Below, one piece after another: positions 45,808-58,779 of a stretch of DNA of 64,000 nt. Both the position numbers and the translations under genes were made by a program. Position 1 is the stretch's first letter, and the number at the start of each line of letters is the position of its first letter. The notes under the pieces are model-generated. The model did no database searches and was not told the origin of the DNA. It was given only the letters and a program-made list of their open reading frames with translations. Origin of the DNA: Flaveria trinervia (taxonomy: Eukaryota > Streptophyta > Magnoliopsida > Asterales > Asteraceae); the NCBI GenBank assembly GCA_025506515.1, contig CM046452.1, positions 74,986,376 to 75,050,375 on the forward strand, written 5' to 3'.

Positions 45808-48800
45808 GTATGTTCCTTATTAACAAAACTTATGCCTATGTCTTATTTGATTCTGGAGCCTAAAAGTTTTGTTTCATTAGAGTTTGAACCCATACTTGCT
45901 AAGCCACATACGAAACTAGAAAGACCTCTTACCGTTGAAGTTGCCGATGGAGAACCGATTACCGTTGACGTTATCGTTCGTGATTGCATCTTAAGTCTTG
46001 ACACGCATGATTTTCTTATTGATCTTATCCCTATGAAACTTGGAAGCTTTGACGTCATCATTGGTATGGATTGGTTAGCCAAACACCATGCCGAGATCAT
46101 TTGTTTCGAGAAGTGCATTCGTATACCGTTACCCTCTGGAGATACGTTGAAGGTGTTCGGTGAAAAATCTTCCAAAGGGCTTAAACTCATGTCTTGCACT
46201 CAAGCCCGAAAGTGCTTAAACAAGAAGTATATGGCTTTCTTGGCTTATGTGGTCAACACGAAAGTCAAAGGGAAAGAACTTAAGGACGTCCCTATCGTAC
46301 GGGACTTTCCTGAAGTATTTCCCGATGACCTTAGTGGTTCCTCCCGTGCGTGAAGTCGAGTTTAAAATTGACTTGATACCGGGAGCAAACCCCGTGGCCA
46401 AGTCACCGTATCGGCTTGCACCATCGGAAATGCAAGAACTCTCTTGTCAACTGCAAGAGCTGTCCGAGAAGGGCTTCATCCGTCCTAGTTCTTCGCCTTG
46501 GGGTGCACCTGTTCTTTTCGTGAAGAAGAAAGATGGATCGTTTCGTATGTGCATCGATTATCGCGAGCTTAACAAACTTACCATCAAGAATCGTTATCCT
46601 CTTCCTCGCATCGATGACTTGTTTGATCAACTTCAAGGAGCTGCCATATTCTCGAAAATTGATCTACGTTCTGGATATCATCAATTACGAGTTCATGAGG
46701 ATGACATTCCAAAGACTGCTTTTCGTACTCGTTATGGACACTATGAGTTTATGGTGATGCCTTTTGGTTTAACCAATGCTCCTGCTGTCTTCATGGATCT
46801 CATGAACCGAGTATGCAAGCCTTATCTAGACAAGTTTGTGATCGTCTTTATTGATGACATACTTATCTATTCCAAGTCCAACACCGATAATGAGCTGCAT
46901 TTGAGATTGGTTCTTGAGTTGTTAAAGAAAGAGCAATTGTACGCAAAGTTCTCGAAGTGTGATTTCTGGCTCGAAGAAGTTCAATTTCTAGGACACGTGG
47001 TGAATAGCCAGGGATTCACGTTGATCCTGCAAAGGTGGAAGCTGTGAAGAATTGGTGTATTCCTACAACTCCTACCGAAGTTCGTTCTTTTCTTGGTCTT
47101 GCTGGTTATTATCGGCGATTCATCGCCAATTTCTCGAGGATCGCGAAGCCGCTCACTACTTTGACACAAAAGAATAAACCATTCGAGTGGGGTACCGAGC
47201 AAGAAGAAGCTTTTGAAGCGTTAAAGCATAAGTTGTGCAATGCTCCTATATTGACCCTACCCGATGGAAACGACGATTTCACCGTGTATTGTGATGCATC
47301 TAAGCAAGGCCTTGGTTGTGTTCTCATGCAACGAGGGAAGGTCATAGCTTATGCGTCGAGACAATTAAGGTTCACGAGGTGAATTATACAACCCACGATC
47401 TCGAGCTTGGTGCTGTTGTATTTGCTTTGAAGATTTGGAGGCACTATCTGTATGGTACGCAATGTATAGTCTACACCGATCACAAAAGCCTTCAACACGT
47501 TTTCAATCAAAAAGATCTCAACATGAGACAACGTCGTTGGGTGGAGTTGATTAGTGACTATGATTGTGACATTCGTTACCATCCTGGTAAAGCAAACGTT
47601 GTGGCCGATGCACTGAGCCGAAAGATTCACAACAAGATGACCTCATTTCAAGAAATTCGAGATCGACGTCAATGGTTTGACACCTTGGGAGAGTTCGATA
47701 CTGAAATTCGACTAGATGTCAATGAGACCACCGTACTACTACAAAACCTGAGAATAGATAGCGACATCGAGTCTAGCATCCTGGAGGCTCAACAAGTGGT
47801 TCAACGAGAAGGGAGAATGAAGGATGAGTTGGAGCATAATCTTCTAACCCAATTGGAAACGAAATCCAATGGATTGATGTACTTCGCCAATCGTATTTGG
47901 GTTCCAAATCGCGATAACATTCGTACCTTTATTATGAACGAAGCTCATCAAACTCGTTATTCAATTCATCCTGGTTCCGATAAGATGTACATGGACCTAC
48001 GTGGCTAATATTGGTGGCCTGGAATGAAGAAAGACATAGCGACTTATGTAGCTAAGTGCCTCACATGTACGAAAGTTAAAGCCGAACATCAACGTCCAAG
48101 TGGATTACTTGAGCAACCCGAGATCCCTATGTGGAAATGGGAACACATATCCATGGACTTCATAACAAAGCTACCCCGAACCTCTCGAGGACATGATAGC
48201 ATATGGGTAATCGTTGACCGATTGACCAAGTCGGCACATTTTATACCCATACGTGACACTTACAAGACATCAAAGTTAGCTCGTATATACGTTGATGAGA
48301 TTGTAAGTCGTCATGGGGTACCTCTGCACATCATATCTGACCGAGATGCTCGTTTCACTTCACATTTTTGGTCTCTATGCAAGAACTTTTGGGTACACAA
48401 TTGGATCTAAGCACGGCTTACCATCCTCAAACTGATGGTCAAACCGAGCGAACGATCCAAACTTTGGAGGATTTGCTACGTCTCTGTGTTCTTGACTTTG
48501 GTGGCGATTGGGATACGCATCTACCGCTCGCGGAATTTTCGTATAACAATAGTTACCACTCGAGTATCAAGATGGCACCGTTTGAAGCACTTTATGGTCG
48601 TAAATGTCGTTCACCGATCTGTTGGACCGACATTGGTGAAAATTTCATCACTGGTCCTGAACTTATACAAGAGACGACCGATAAAGTTTCTATTATTCGC
48701 AAGAACCTTGAAGTGGCGAGAAGTCGTCAAAAGAGTTATGCTGACAAGCGACGTAAGCCGTTAGAATTCCAAGTTGGGGAGATGGTTCTTCTCAAGTTTC

Positions 48801-49188
48801 ACCATGGAAAAGGGGTTTCGTTTGGAAAGAAGGGCAAACTGGCTCCAAGGTTTGTAGGACCTTTGAAATCCTGAAAAGGATTGGGAAAGTGGCTTATAAA
48901 CTAGAGTTACCTTCCGACCTTAGTGGAATTCATCCGGTGTTCCACGTCTCAAATTTGAGAAAGTGTTTGGCTGACGAAAGTCTGCATGTTCCGTTGGAAG
49001 ACATCCAGGTTGACGAGTCATTACATTTTGTCGAGAAACCTGTTGAGATCATGGACCGCATAATGAAAAAGACTAGAACCACAACAACCCCAATCGTCAA
49101 GGTTCGTTGGGAAAATAAACGTGGCGCTGAATTTACTTGGGAACGAGAGGAGCACATGAAGAAGAAATACCCGTTCTTATTTGTATAG
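45808..49188 (+). CDS. Tekay (+) pol: protease, RT, RNase H, integrase, chromodomain-like end; broken
   Basis: The protease shows the active site 'YVLFDSGA' at about 45834-45857, directly followed by a frame change. RT (46330-47050) has 'MCIDYRELNKLTIKNRYPLP' and the catalytic 'FIDDILIYSK'. RNase H (47100-47640) has 'FTVYCDASKQGLGCVLMQ', 'TDHKSLQHVF' and 'HPGKANVVADALSR'. A TAA at 48006-48008 interrupts the integrase linker. Integrase has the HHCC end 'CLTCTKVKAEHQRPSG', Asp in 'SMDFITKLPRT', Asp in 'ISDRDARFTS' and Glu in 'HPQTDGQTERTIQTLE'. The C-terminus ends with 'VKVRWENKRGAEFTWERE', a chromodomain-like tail that may target chromatin. Shifts near 47020, 47365 and 48865 are each cured by one base in a homopolymer. 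Confidence 0.9.
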
Positions 49189-49236
49189 TTTCATTTTTCT
49201 TAATTTCGGGACGAAATTCTTTCAAGTTGGGGAGAC

Positions 49237-51750
49237 TGTAACATCTCGTTTTTTTTTTTTTTTTTTGTTAACTAAAAGTTAATTTTTTTAGTTCTTGTAA
49301 GGGCCATTTATGCTATTATGAAACTTGGTGGGTTATTTATGTATGTTTTTTTATTTAATTTAAAGTTTATAAATATTATATGATAATAATGTTAATATTA
49401 ATAAAAGTATAAATACTATTATGTAAAATAATAATAATAATAATAATAATTATAATAATAATAATAATAATAATATATGATAATAAAAATAATAATAAAA
49501 GTTATCAAAGTTAACAAAGTTAAAACTTAATTAAGTTCAAGGGGGCCTAATTGTCAAATTAGAAACTTGAAATATTAAGTTTGGGTTTAGTATAATAGAA
49601 AATCAATGTTGAGGGACCAAAGGTGTAATTTATCAAAAATCAAACCCCCCCCCCCTTCTCACCCCGTTTTTCCGGTGACCTCGCCGGCCGGACTCCGGCC
49701 AAGTCCGGCGAGGCACCAAAACCGCCAAAAATCGATGTTTTTTAATCCGAACGTCCCTAAAACGTTCTTGAACACGATTCGAACGCAATCATGGACTTTA
49801 ATTGGTTTAAACGTTGAATGATCCCAATCGAGGGTGTAACCGTAGCTTCTAACCCAAACCCAAACCGTTCGGGCATTAAATCTTAATTATAATCTAATTA
49901 AGCGAACATGAACGACCATATACCTATTCCTAATCGAACTCAGCACTCTATTTCACCTGAAACCAACATAAGCATCACTTTCGATTACCCCTTTTCATCG
50001 CAACCTGCAACAACCGTAGGCCACTTCCGAGCTTGTTAACTTGAAATTATCAGAGGGCTTTTCATCGTGGGGATCACTAGAGAAGCTTACTGTAAAAGGA
50101 ATTTGAGTTTCATCGAAGATTTCATCTCGAATCGGTTCTCCACAGTCGCGACCTAGGTCCATAACGCGAGCATCAAATACCAAACGAATCAAGTAAGTTA
50201 AATACATACATATACTCGATTTCACATGAGGAACAAAAGCCCTAAACTTAATTTGATTGATAACTTCGAATTGATGTTCAATTTGATCGATTTGGGTAAA
50301 CAAATTCTAGGGTTCTTAAGGATTTGGGGGTTTTGTTTAGGTATGCTTTTTATTAATTTAAACGCGAACACTAACGCGGCTGGATGCCTTGGTTCACTGG
50401 TTATGTTACTCCACTCACACACATGAGGTCCCGGGTTCGAACCCGGGCACCATCATGTTATTTTTTAAAGGGTTTTAACCTTAATTAAATTACAAAAACG
50501 TTTTAATACATATAAAATTATTTTATAAACTTTAAATATTTTTAAAAAGGCATCATATATTTTCTGTATTTTTCTTTTAGTCTAAGTATTATTATTATTA
50601 TTTTTTTTCTTTCTTGAATAATAAAATGGATTACAAATAATAACTAAAAATTATTATTGTTTCAAAATGTTTCTTTTAATACCGTTTAATGGTACCTAAT
50701 TCTTTTTGCTATAAAAATCTATTCAAATTTATGAAACTTTCAAAATGTTATAATTATTTTTTTTTATTATATAGTGAGTATAAAACATAATTATATATTT
50801 TTAGAAAATATAAATGATTTTCATTTGTTAAAAATAATTATTTAACAAACCTCAAACCCCACTTAATCCTTGTACTCATTAATTAGTTAAACCATTATGT
50901 TTAAGTTTAAATCTTGTAATATATATATTTAGGTGTCTTGTGACGATACACCTTGGAGCGACGCTTGTTAATATTATTATTAAACCGCTATTATATATTT
51001 ATTGTCAAGTGAGTTTTCCTTGCCCCATTTTATTTTATTTCACACCACTTTGGGGTGAAACATGATTATCTATACATTGTACACTTATAAACGTTTGAGA
51101 CTTATAAGCACATGCAATTCATCTTATTATTATGTCATGGTTATTTGTGTATTGTAAGTGTTTATATGAGATACATAGTTTGTTTACAATCATTAACTAT
51201 TGCTAGCCTGGCGACGTCTTAGATCTTTGGGCCTGACAAGCCTATTTGGTGCTAAAGTCGATGTATTGCCGACTCCTAGGAGCCGTATGCTTGTGCACTA
51301 GGGAACCAAATACACTTAGCCAATCTTTTATACTTGTAATCAAGTCGAGGTTTGGTTGTAACGATATGTGTTCTATAACCTTACTTGCTTATGACCTATG
51401 ACATGAATTGCTACTTGTAACTTTATCATTTATGTATAAAGAAACCTTGGAAACTCACCAACTATTTATAGTTGACCCTCTTATTTTTATCATGTTTCAG
51501 GAAATCCCCAAGTTTAAAGTGGACTTTTGAAGCGTGGAAATAAAACTAGGACTTGGACCTAGTTAAATAATTAAATGTTATACTACGTTTTGTTTTTATT
51601 TGGGATTATTTCATGTTTTGTGGCTTATGTTTGTAATGACTTTTGAAACTTATAATTTTAATATTTACACTTAAATATAGCGTTATGTGGCTGTGAACAA
51701 TCTTAACCCTCACATCTCGACGATTCCGCCGTCAAGGTTGGGGTGTGACA
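49237..51750 (+). repeat. Tekay (+) 3' LTR
   Basis: Same length as the 5' LTR. It repeats the tRNA-like module at about 50379-50452. Differences from the 5' LTR are mostly one-base gaps in runs, with few substitutions. Confidence 0.95.
50379..50452 (+). other. tRNA-like Pol III module inside the 3' LTR
   Basis: Identical A-box-like 'tggttcactggtta' and T-arm 'cccgggttcgaacccggg' as in the 5' LTR copy, again followed by a T run (50460-50466). Confidence 0.65.
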
Positions 51751-51755
51751 ACTTG

Positions 51756-51988
51756 GTTTTCTTAAGAACCCTTTATTAGAATATACATACATATAATTTA
51801 TTATATATTTTTTAGTTTAACTGTGTAACATAAATGTATCTAAACTAAACTAGTATTTAATATATCATAAAATGGCCCCTCTTAAGCTACGTAGCTATCG
51901 CATTGCTCACTTTTTTATTTGTTCTCTTTATTTATTTTAACTAATCAAGTTATGAAAAGTGACACGATGATAAGCTTTTTGTTTACTT
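51756..51988. other. Short AT-rich spacer between two Tekay elements
   Basis: About 230 bp of host DNA between the target duplications of the two elements. No gene. Confidence 0.6.
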
Positions 51989-51993
51989 ATTTT

Positions 51994-53792
51994 TGTAAGG
52001 CCCCGTCCCGGACGCTTACAGCTGGGTTCTCATCGCACATAAAACGTAAATTACCTTTGTATTTCATAAAATCGCAGCGAAAAACTAAAACAATCTTTCT
52101 TTCCAGTAAATGCTTTTGCAAATTAATACAACATTTATACAAATAACTTGTTCGCATTACAAGCAAAAACATTAATCGAAAGAATGCCATCCCGAAGGAG
52201 GCTGAGTAGTCGTCCGTGCCATCCTCAGCACCATTACCTGCCAACTGGAAACACATCAAAGTCAGCGTTGCTGAGTGAGTTCTAGTTTTATAAATAACAT
52301 ACTTACTTTCACATAAACCGTTCGTTACTTTATACATGATCACACATCGTACGTACACATATCATTATTATCTTCCTCATTCGTTCATTCGTTCCTTAAT
52401 TCTTTCATTTCCTTACTTGCGCATCGGACATCATCCATACCAATACCATGTGCTACACCCCGTTTAGTCGTAGCTACCGGCCGAAGTCAACAAATGAACA
52501 GCTAAACGTATGCCACGGTACTAGGAGTAACCATCAGTCTTAGCTACTGGGCCGAAGTCAACAAATGAACAGCTAAACGTATGCCACAGTACTAGGGGTG
52601 AGCGGTAGAGGTTCTACATTCAGGGTCAATCACCAAGAAGGACCCTTATCCGACGTGTGCAAGACGTTTCATTCGTTCATCAATACATGCATTCATTCAT
52701 CATGTTCCTCTTTCTTTATCTTTCGCTTTACGTTACATAATACTTCGTTCATTCATCATAATAGGTAAAGCCATAGGAAAGATATTAAACATCATAGTAA
52801 GGAACATATCATACACATTCGTCATCATCATACAGGGCAACATCATACATACGTAACAAGCCTAAACATGCAACATCATCATCATCATCATGCCCAACAT
52901 GCTTTCTAAGGCCTCGAGCATCATCTTACAAACTCTACGGGAACCTTTACGTCAAAACTTACATCTGCACTTTCCCCCGAAAGTCAGAAGTCAATCTACA
53001 CCTTCCGTCGCATTGCCTCCATGCGATTGAACATCATGCGAATGAACTAATACGGATGAACACCTATGCGAATGAACATCCAGTCGTGCGAATGGACAAT
53101 GCGGATGAACACCTATGCGACTGGACCTTCAGTCGTGCGAATGGACCTTCAGTCGTGCGAATAAACCCCAATCGCACCCTAATCTGCCGTATGGCCTCCA
53201 TTCGGCCTCCAGTCGGTCGCCTAGCCCTAACTGATGCAGAATGCAGTTCAACCCGACTGCAGCCGAGGGTTTTCGGCCTCCAAACTCATCTAAACCCATT
53301 TTAAGCCTAATTCGACCATCCTAAACCTTAGGGATGCATACCATAACATCATTCAAACACAACCAAGCAAGAAATCAAGTCACAAACGCATCATACATAC
53401 ACATACACATACACATACACAAACGGGTCAACTTACACACATACGAAAAACTCGATTTCAGATGTTTTCCAGCCCCAAATCGTTTGAAAACAAGTAAAAG
53501 AGGGTCTTAGAACTCACCTAAACAAGCACAACGACAAGAGCTTCGATTTGGCTTGCTTCACGACGATTTTGGCGACCCGAACCGGCACTTTTCCTATTTT
53601 TTTCTCTTCTTTCTCTCTTCTTCTCTTTATAAAGCTGAAATGTGAGTGTGGGGAGAGTGGGCTGCCCTCTCCCTACATATATCACCACATTTCCCAACTT
53701 TTCTTCGTTGGCGAGTTTGGTCCCTCGACTTTGGACTTTATTTTCTTTTCTTTCTTCACCGGCTTCAAAATAATAACTATTCGGGCGTTACA
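51994..53792 (-). repeat. Tekay (-) 3' LTR (left copy)
   Basis: It lacks about 50 bp present in the right copy (near 59803-59852). It contains TCGTGCGA (sense TCGCACGA) at 53084-53091, 53133-53140 and 53153-53160, and a (CATACA)n run near 53395-53420 that is longer than in the right copy. Confidence 0.93.
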
Positions 53793-53830
53793 AGTCCATC
53801 CCCTTAAATAGGTTTCGTCCCCGAAACCCG

Positions 53831-56756
53831 TTATTCGTCGAACAAACGTGGGTAATGCTGTCTCATTTCTTCCTCAGTCTCCCACGTTGACTCGGATCCC
53901 TTCCTGTGCTTTCACTGTACACGCACAAGAGGAACCACTTTATTCCTTAGCCTTTTCTCCTTTCGGTCGATGATTGCCACTGGTTGCTCCACATAATTGA
54001 GCCGTTCATCTACTTCGATATCTTCCAATGGGACAATCATATCTTCATCTGCTAAGCACTTTCTTAGATGTGATACATGGAATGTCGGGTGAATCCCACT
54101 TAACTTATCTGGCAACTCCAATCTATAGGCCACCTCCCCTACTCGAGCAATGATTCGGAAAGGGCCTATATATCTTGGGCTCAACTTGCCCCGCTTTCTG
54201 AATCTGATAATACCCTTCCAAGGTGAGACCTTCAACATAACCCGGTCACCCACCTGGAACTCAATTGGCCTACGTCGCTCATCGGCATACGACTTCTGTC
54301 CATCTTTGGCTGCCTTCATGAAGGCTTTAATCTTTTCAAGCTTCTCAGTCGTAGCCTCGATTACCTCGACGCTCCCCAATTCCTTTTGACCAATGTCACC
54401 CCAACAAACGGGTGTTCTGCATCTCCTACCGTATAGCATCTCATATGGTGGCATACCAATGCTGGCATGATAACTGTTGTTGTATGAGAATTCGGCTAAC
54501 GGTAAGTGGTCATCCCAACTTCCCCCAAAATCGATCACACATGCCCGGAGCATGTCTTCCAAGGTCTGAATGGTTCTTTCTGACTGACCATCGGTTTGGG
54601 GATGATAAGCCGTGCTAATATGTAACCTCGTCCCCATAGCGTCGTGGAATTTCTTCCAAAATTTAGATGTAAACCGAGTGTCGCGATCAAACACAATAGA
54701 CACCGGCACACCATGACGAGTTACAATTTCCCTGATGAACAGATCAGCCAACCTCTCAGATGAATATGTCTCGCGGATCGGTAGGAAGTGAGCACTCTTT
54801 GTCAGACGATCAACTATCACCCATATGGCGTCATACCCTTTTGGGGTACGCGGTAGCTTTGTAATGAAGTCCATGGTGATGTGCTCCCACTTCCATTCTG
54901 GTATATCCAAAGGTTGGATCTTCCCATACGGCTTTTGATGCTCTGCTTTCACTTGTAAGCAAGTAAGGCACTTACTCACATACTCCACCACGTCACGCTT
55001 CACACCCGGCCACCAATAATCTTTCTTCATGTCATGGTACATTTTCGTGGCACCAGGATGAATGGAGTATCGAGTCTTGTGAGCTTCATCCATTATCTTC
55101 ACCCATAGATCCCCAAAACGAGGAATCCACACACGACCGAATCGTGTTCTAACACCGAGTGCGTTTTCACCCAATTCCCCAACCAGACCTCTCATTCTTT
55201 CCGAGTTAAGGTGATCTTCTTTCAATGCCTCATCTTGAAACTCCTTATTTGCTTCATCATATCAGAGGTCATGATTAGTTGATAAGCTTTCACCCGAATC
55301 GGTTCGGACCTTTCCTTTCGACTAAGGGCATCCGCCACCACATTAGCTTTTCCTGGATGGTAATGGATCTCGCAATCATAATCCTTTATAAGTTCCAACC
55401 ATCTCCTCTGCCTCATGTTCAGATCCTTCTGCTCGAAGAAGTACTTCAGACTCTTGTGGTCCGTGAATATGGTGCACTTCGTCCCGTAAAGGTAGTGCCT
55501 CCAATCTTTAGTGCAAAGACCACGGCTGCTAGCTCCAAGTCATGAGTGGGATAATTAACCTCATGGACTTTCAACTGTCAGGATGCATAGGCTATAACCT
55601 TCCCTCTCTGCATTAACACACACCCCAACCCTGAGTAGGAAGCATCAGAATAACCACCAGATCTTCGCTTCCATCGGTAATGACAGAACAGGAGCTTGAG
55701 TCAGTCTTGTCTTCAGCTCTTCGAACGCCTTCTCTTGAGCTTGACCCTATACAAACTTCACATCCTTTCGGGTCAACTCAGTTAGTAGAGAAGCAATCTT
55801 AGAGAAGTCTTGGATGAATCTTCTATAGTAGCCCGCCAAGCCCAAGAAACTACGGATCTCAGATGGCGTCTTTGGTGACTTCCATTGCATAACCCCTCCA
55901 CCTTCGCGGGTCCACCATAATCCCGTCAGGATTCACCACATGACCCAAAAACTGAACTTCGCGCAACCAGAACGTGCACTTGGAGAATTTAGCATACAAT
56001 TCTCCCTTCTCAACGTCTCTAGAACCTCTCGAATGTGACCGGTATGCTCAATCTCGCTCTTCGAATAAATCAGAATATCATCAATAAACACAATCACTGA
56101 TTTATCCAACATAGGCCGACACACACGGTTCATCAGATCCATAAAAGCAGCTGGCGCGTTGGTCAAACCAAAGGACATGACAAGAAACTCGTAATGGCCA
56201 TAGCGCGTACGGAAAGCTGTTTTAGGGATATCTTGCTCCTTCACCTTCAACTGATGATAACCAGATCGAAGATCTATCCTCGAGAACCAACTGGCACCCT
56301 GAAGCTGATCGAACAAATCATCTATCCTCGGTAAGGGGTAGCGGTTCTTCACTGTCAACTTGTTCAGTTCGCGGTAGTCAATGCACATCCTCATACTACC
56401 ATCCTTCTTCTTTACAAATAGGACCGGAGCACCCCAAGGAGAGATACTCGGTCTAATGAACCCCTTATCAAGCAGCTCTCGCAACTGCTCCATCAACTCT
56501 TTCATCTCGGTTGGAGCCAACCGATACGGTGCCTTGGCAACAGGTTGGGCACCCGGTATCAGATCAATCTGAAATTCAATCTCTCTGTCAGGTGGCACTC
56601 CTGATAAGTCTTCTGGGAACACGTTTGGAAAGTCACACACAACCGGTATGGCGGCTAGTTGTGGGGTTGGTGTATCCACATCTTTTACATAGGCCAAGTA
56701 AGCACTACATCCACGCCTCATACACTTTCCCGCCACCGCCATTGAGATCACTTTCG
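53831..56756 (-). CDS. Tekay (-) pol: RT, RNase H, integrase, chromodomain; broken
   Basis: RT (56751-55933 frame) has 'MCIDYRELNKLTVKNRYPLP', 'TRYGHYEFLVMSFGLTNAPA' and 'FIDDILIYSK'. The RNase H region (about 55930-55320) is broken in several places but keeps 'HPGKANVVADALSRKE'. Integrase (55225-53912 frame) is intact, with 'CLTCLQVKAEHQKPYG', Asp in 'TMDFITKLPRTP', Asp in 'VFDRDTRFTSKFW' (the usual SDRD is FDRD) and Glu in 'QTDGQSERTIQTLE'. After one more shift near 53915 the chromodomain end follows ('STWETEEEMRQHYPRLF') and the stop is at 53831-53833. It is not translatable as written. Confidence 0.9.
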
Positions 56757-56902
56757 GGATTGTAGTAACCCGATCACCATAACCGTTACCGAACTTCCGT
56801 CAGGCGCTGTCAACCGAATCATCTTCTTGCGACACACAATGTTCGCCTCGAAGTCTGCCAACCAATCCATCCCAAGAACCAAATCGAAACCACCCAAGGT
56901 CA

Positions 56903-58431
56903 TCACAAACGGTCTAACAGGAACTTATGACCCTCAAGTTCCACATCACAATTCTCTATCATCTCAGAAATCCTGGTAGACTTACCTATGGCAGTTTCTA
57001 CATCAAAGGGCGCATCAACACGTCTACTACTAACAGGCAGCTTAGTACAGAAAGCAGCAGAAATAGAACTCCTACTAGCACCAGAATCAAATAACACAGA
57101 AGCTAAAGTCTGGTTCACTAGAAACGTACCGGACACAACGTCAGGGTCCGTCCTAGCCTCCTCCTGTGTCATGGTGAACGCTCTGGCGCTCGCCCTCGGC
57201 CCATCACTTCCCGTCTTCTTCACCCCTGAACCCTCAGTCCTCGACTTCTTACAATCTCTGTTCATATGACCGGTTTCCCCACAGTTAAAACATTTGCCCG
57301 ACATGCAATCCTTCGCCATATGCCCTGTCTTCCCACACTTGAAGCACAAGTTTGACCCAAACCTACATTCCCCGCTGTGCTCCCTTCCACACTTGCCACA
57401 CCTTTTCGACCCCGCACTTGATGTGACCACACGGCGTTCTTCCACCCGTGCCTTTTTGTTACCCATCGGGGCATCACCCCGACCAAACCGTTTCCCGTTC
57501 CAGTTCCGATCACCACCACCCTTCTTACTTGCTTCAGTCACCACCATCTCCCGCTCATCATACAGCCTCCCTGCCAAATCAACCGCCGACCTAACGTACT
57601 TGGCCGGGCGGCGATCATATGCCGGCGAACATCCACCGGTAAACCCTGAATGTACCTCTTGATTTTCCAAGACAGAGGCGTCACCTGATCAGGCACAAGC
57701 CGTGCCATTTCATTAAACTTGGTGGTATACTGCTGGTGTGTCATGGTTCCAGCCTCCAACTACAGAAACTCACTTTCCAACTTATCCATTTCCCGATGAG
57801 GACAAAATTCCTCAATCACCAACCTTCTCAGCTCAGGCCATTCATTTTCCCAATGGCCCTACTACCCTCAGCTTGGACAATGTTGTCCCACCAGCACAGA
57901 GCTAATCCACAAAAGAGTGGGTAGCAAACTTCACCTTTTGGTCCTCTCGACACTCGCTGATATCGAGAACAGCTTCCATTCCCTCACCCACCGGTGAGCA
58001 GCTGCAGCGGTGCCGTTTCCATCAAAAGTAGGGGGCTTGCATCTCATAAATGCCCCGTAGTTACATCCTTGCACTGCCTCTGGCACAGGCTCTTCTTCTT
58101 CCTCTTCATCATCAGACAGATGCGTTTCCGGCTCTGGTTGTTCCCGTCCTCCAGAGGATCTGTTTCTTTCTTTTCTTTCCCCTTCTCGTACAGCCTTAAT
58201 AACTTCAGTCACCACAGACGGTAAGATTGTCTGCATGACTTGATGGACTTCTTCTACAACAGCCTCCTTTACCGAGGCTCTCAGATTGGCGCTTTCGTCG
58301 CCACCCTTCGGATGAGGGGTCTCTGGTTCTTCATGAACCACCCTCTCAACTCTGGGTCTCCCTCTCTTGGGTCGCGGTCTAGCACCGTGACCTCCACCCC
58401 TAGAAGCTTTCGAAGATCTACCTCCGGCCAT
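56903..58431 (-). CDS. Tekay (-) gag and protease, broken
   Basis: The likely start is at 58431 (MAGGRSSKASRGGGHGARPR). The N-terminus is basic, then acidic ('SDDEEEEEEPVPE'), then the gag core ('CKPPTFDGNGTAAAAHRWVR'). The middle (about 57930-57670) is broken by shifts. Frame 57670-56903 carries a CX2CX3HX3C variant ('CGKCGREHSGEC') and two standard zinc knuckles ('CFKCGKTGHMAKDC', 'CFNCGETGHMNRDC'). The protease follows with active site 'SVLFDSGASRSSIS'. The gag-protease junction ('DVVSGTFLVNQTLASVLFDS') has no intron, unlike the + strand element. Confidence 0.87.
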
Positions 58432-58779
58432 CACACGCACACTGAAAGATTCAAACACCAACACAGTCATTCAAGGGAACAGCTCAGTTTATGTCAAGTA
58501 TAGTAAGTCCCTAATTACAGTGGCCAGTTATGATTAGCCACTTACTTTACTCTTCATACCCCAGTATTACCTGTCCTGACTACATCAGTATTTAAACCTA
58601 CATATAACACATAACACATACCATGCGCACATAAAACCGGTTAACTTAACGAAAATACCTAATGGCACGCAGCCACTCAGATTGGCATCCCATTCCCATT
58701 CCGTCCCATTCTCAGTTTAAGATTAGGTTTATTTTGAAATTTTACCCATTTCACTTAAACTTTGGCTCTGATACCAACT

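Larger units (their letters stand above)
41311..51750 (+). mobile_element. Full-length Ty3-gypsy (Tekay-like chromovirus) retrotransposon
   Basis: LTRs of 2514 bp each lie at 41311-43824 and 49237-51750. Both start TGTAACATCTCG and end GGGTGTGACA, and the 5-bp target duplication is ACTTG (41306-41310 and 51751-51755). The primer-binding site TGGTATCAGAGC is at 43828-43839 and a polypurine tract 'ttggggagac' ends at 49236. Domain order is gag, zinc knuckles, protease, RT, RNase H, integrase, chromodomain-like end. The coding part is broken by several shifts and at least two in-frame stops (45298-45300 and 48006-48008). The two LTRs differ mainly by one-base indels. Confidence 0.95.

Noticed and set aside
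53056..53304. Open frames over the TCGTGCGA arrays (also 59688-60143)
   Set aside because: They lie in LTRs and reflect absence of stops in the repeated word; no protein similarity.
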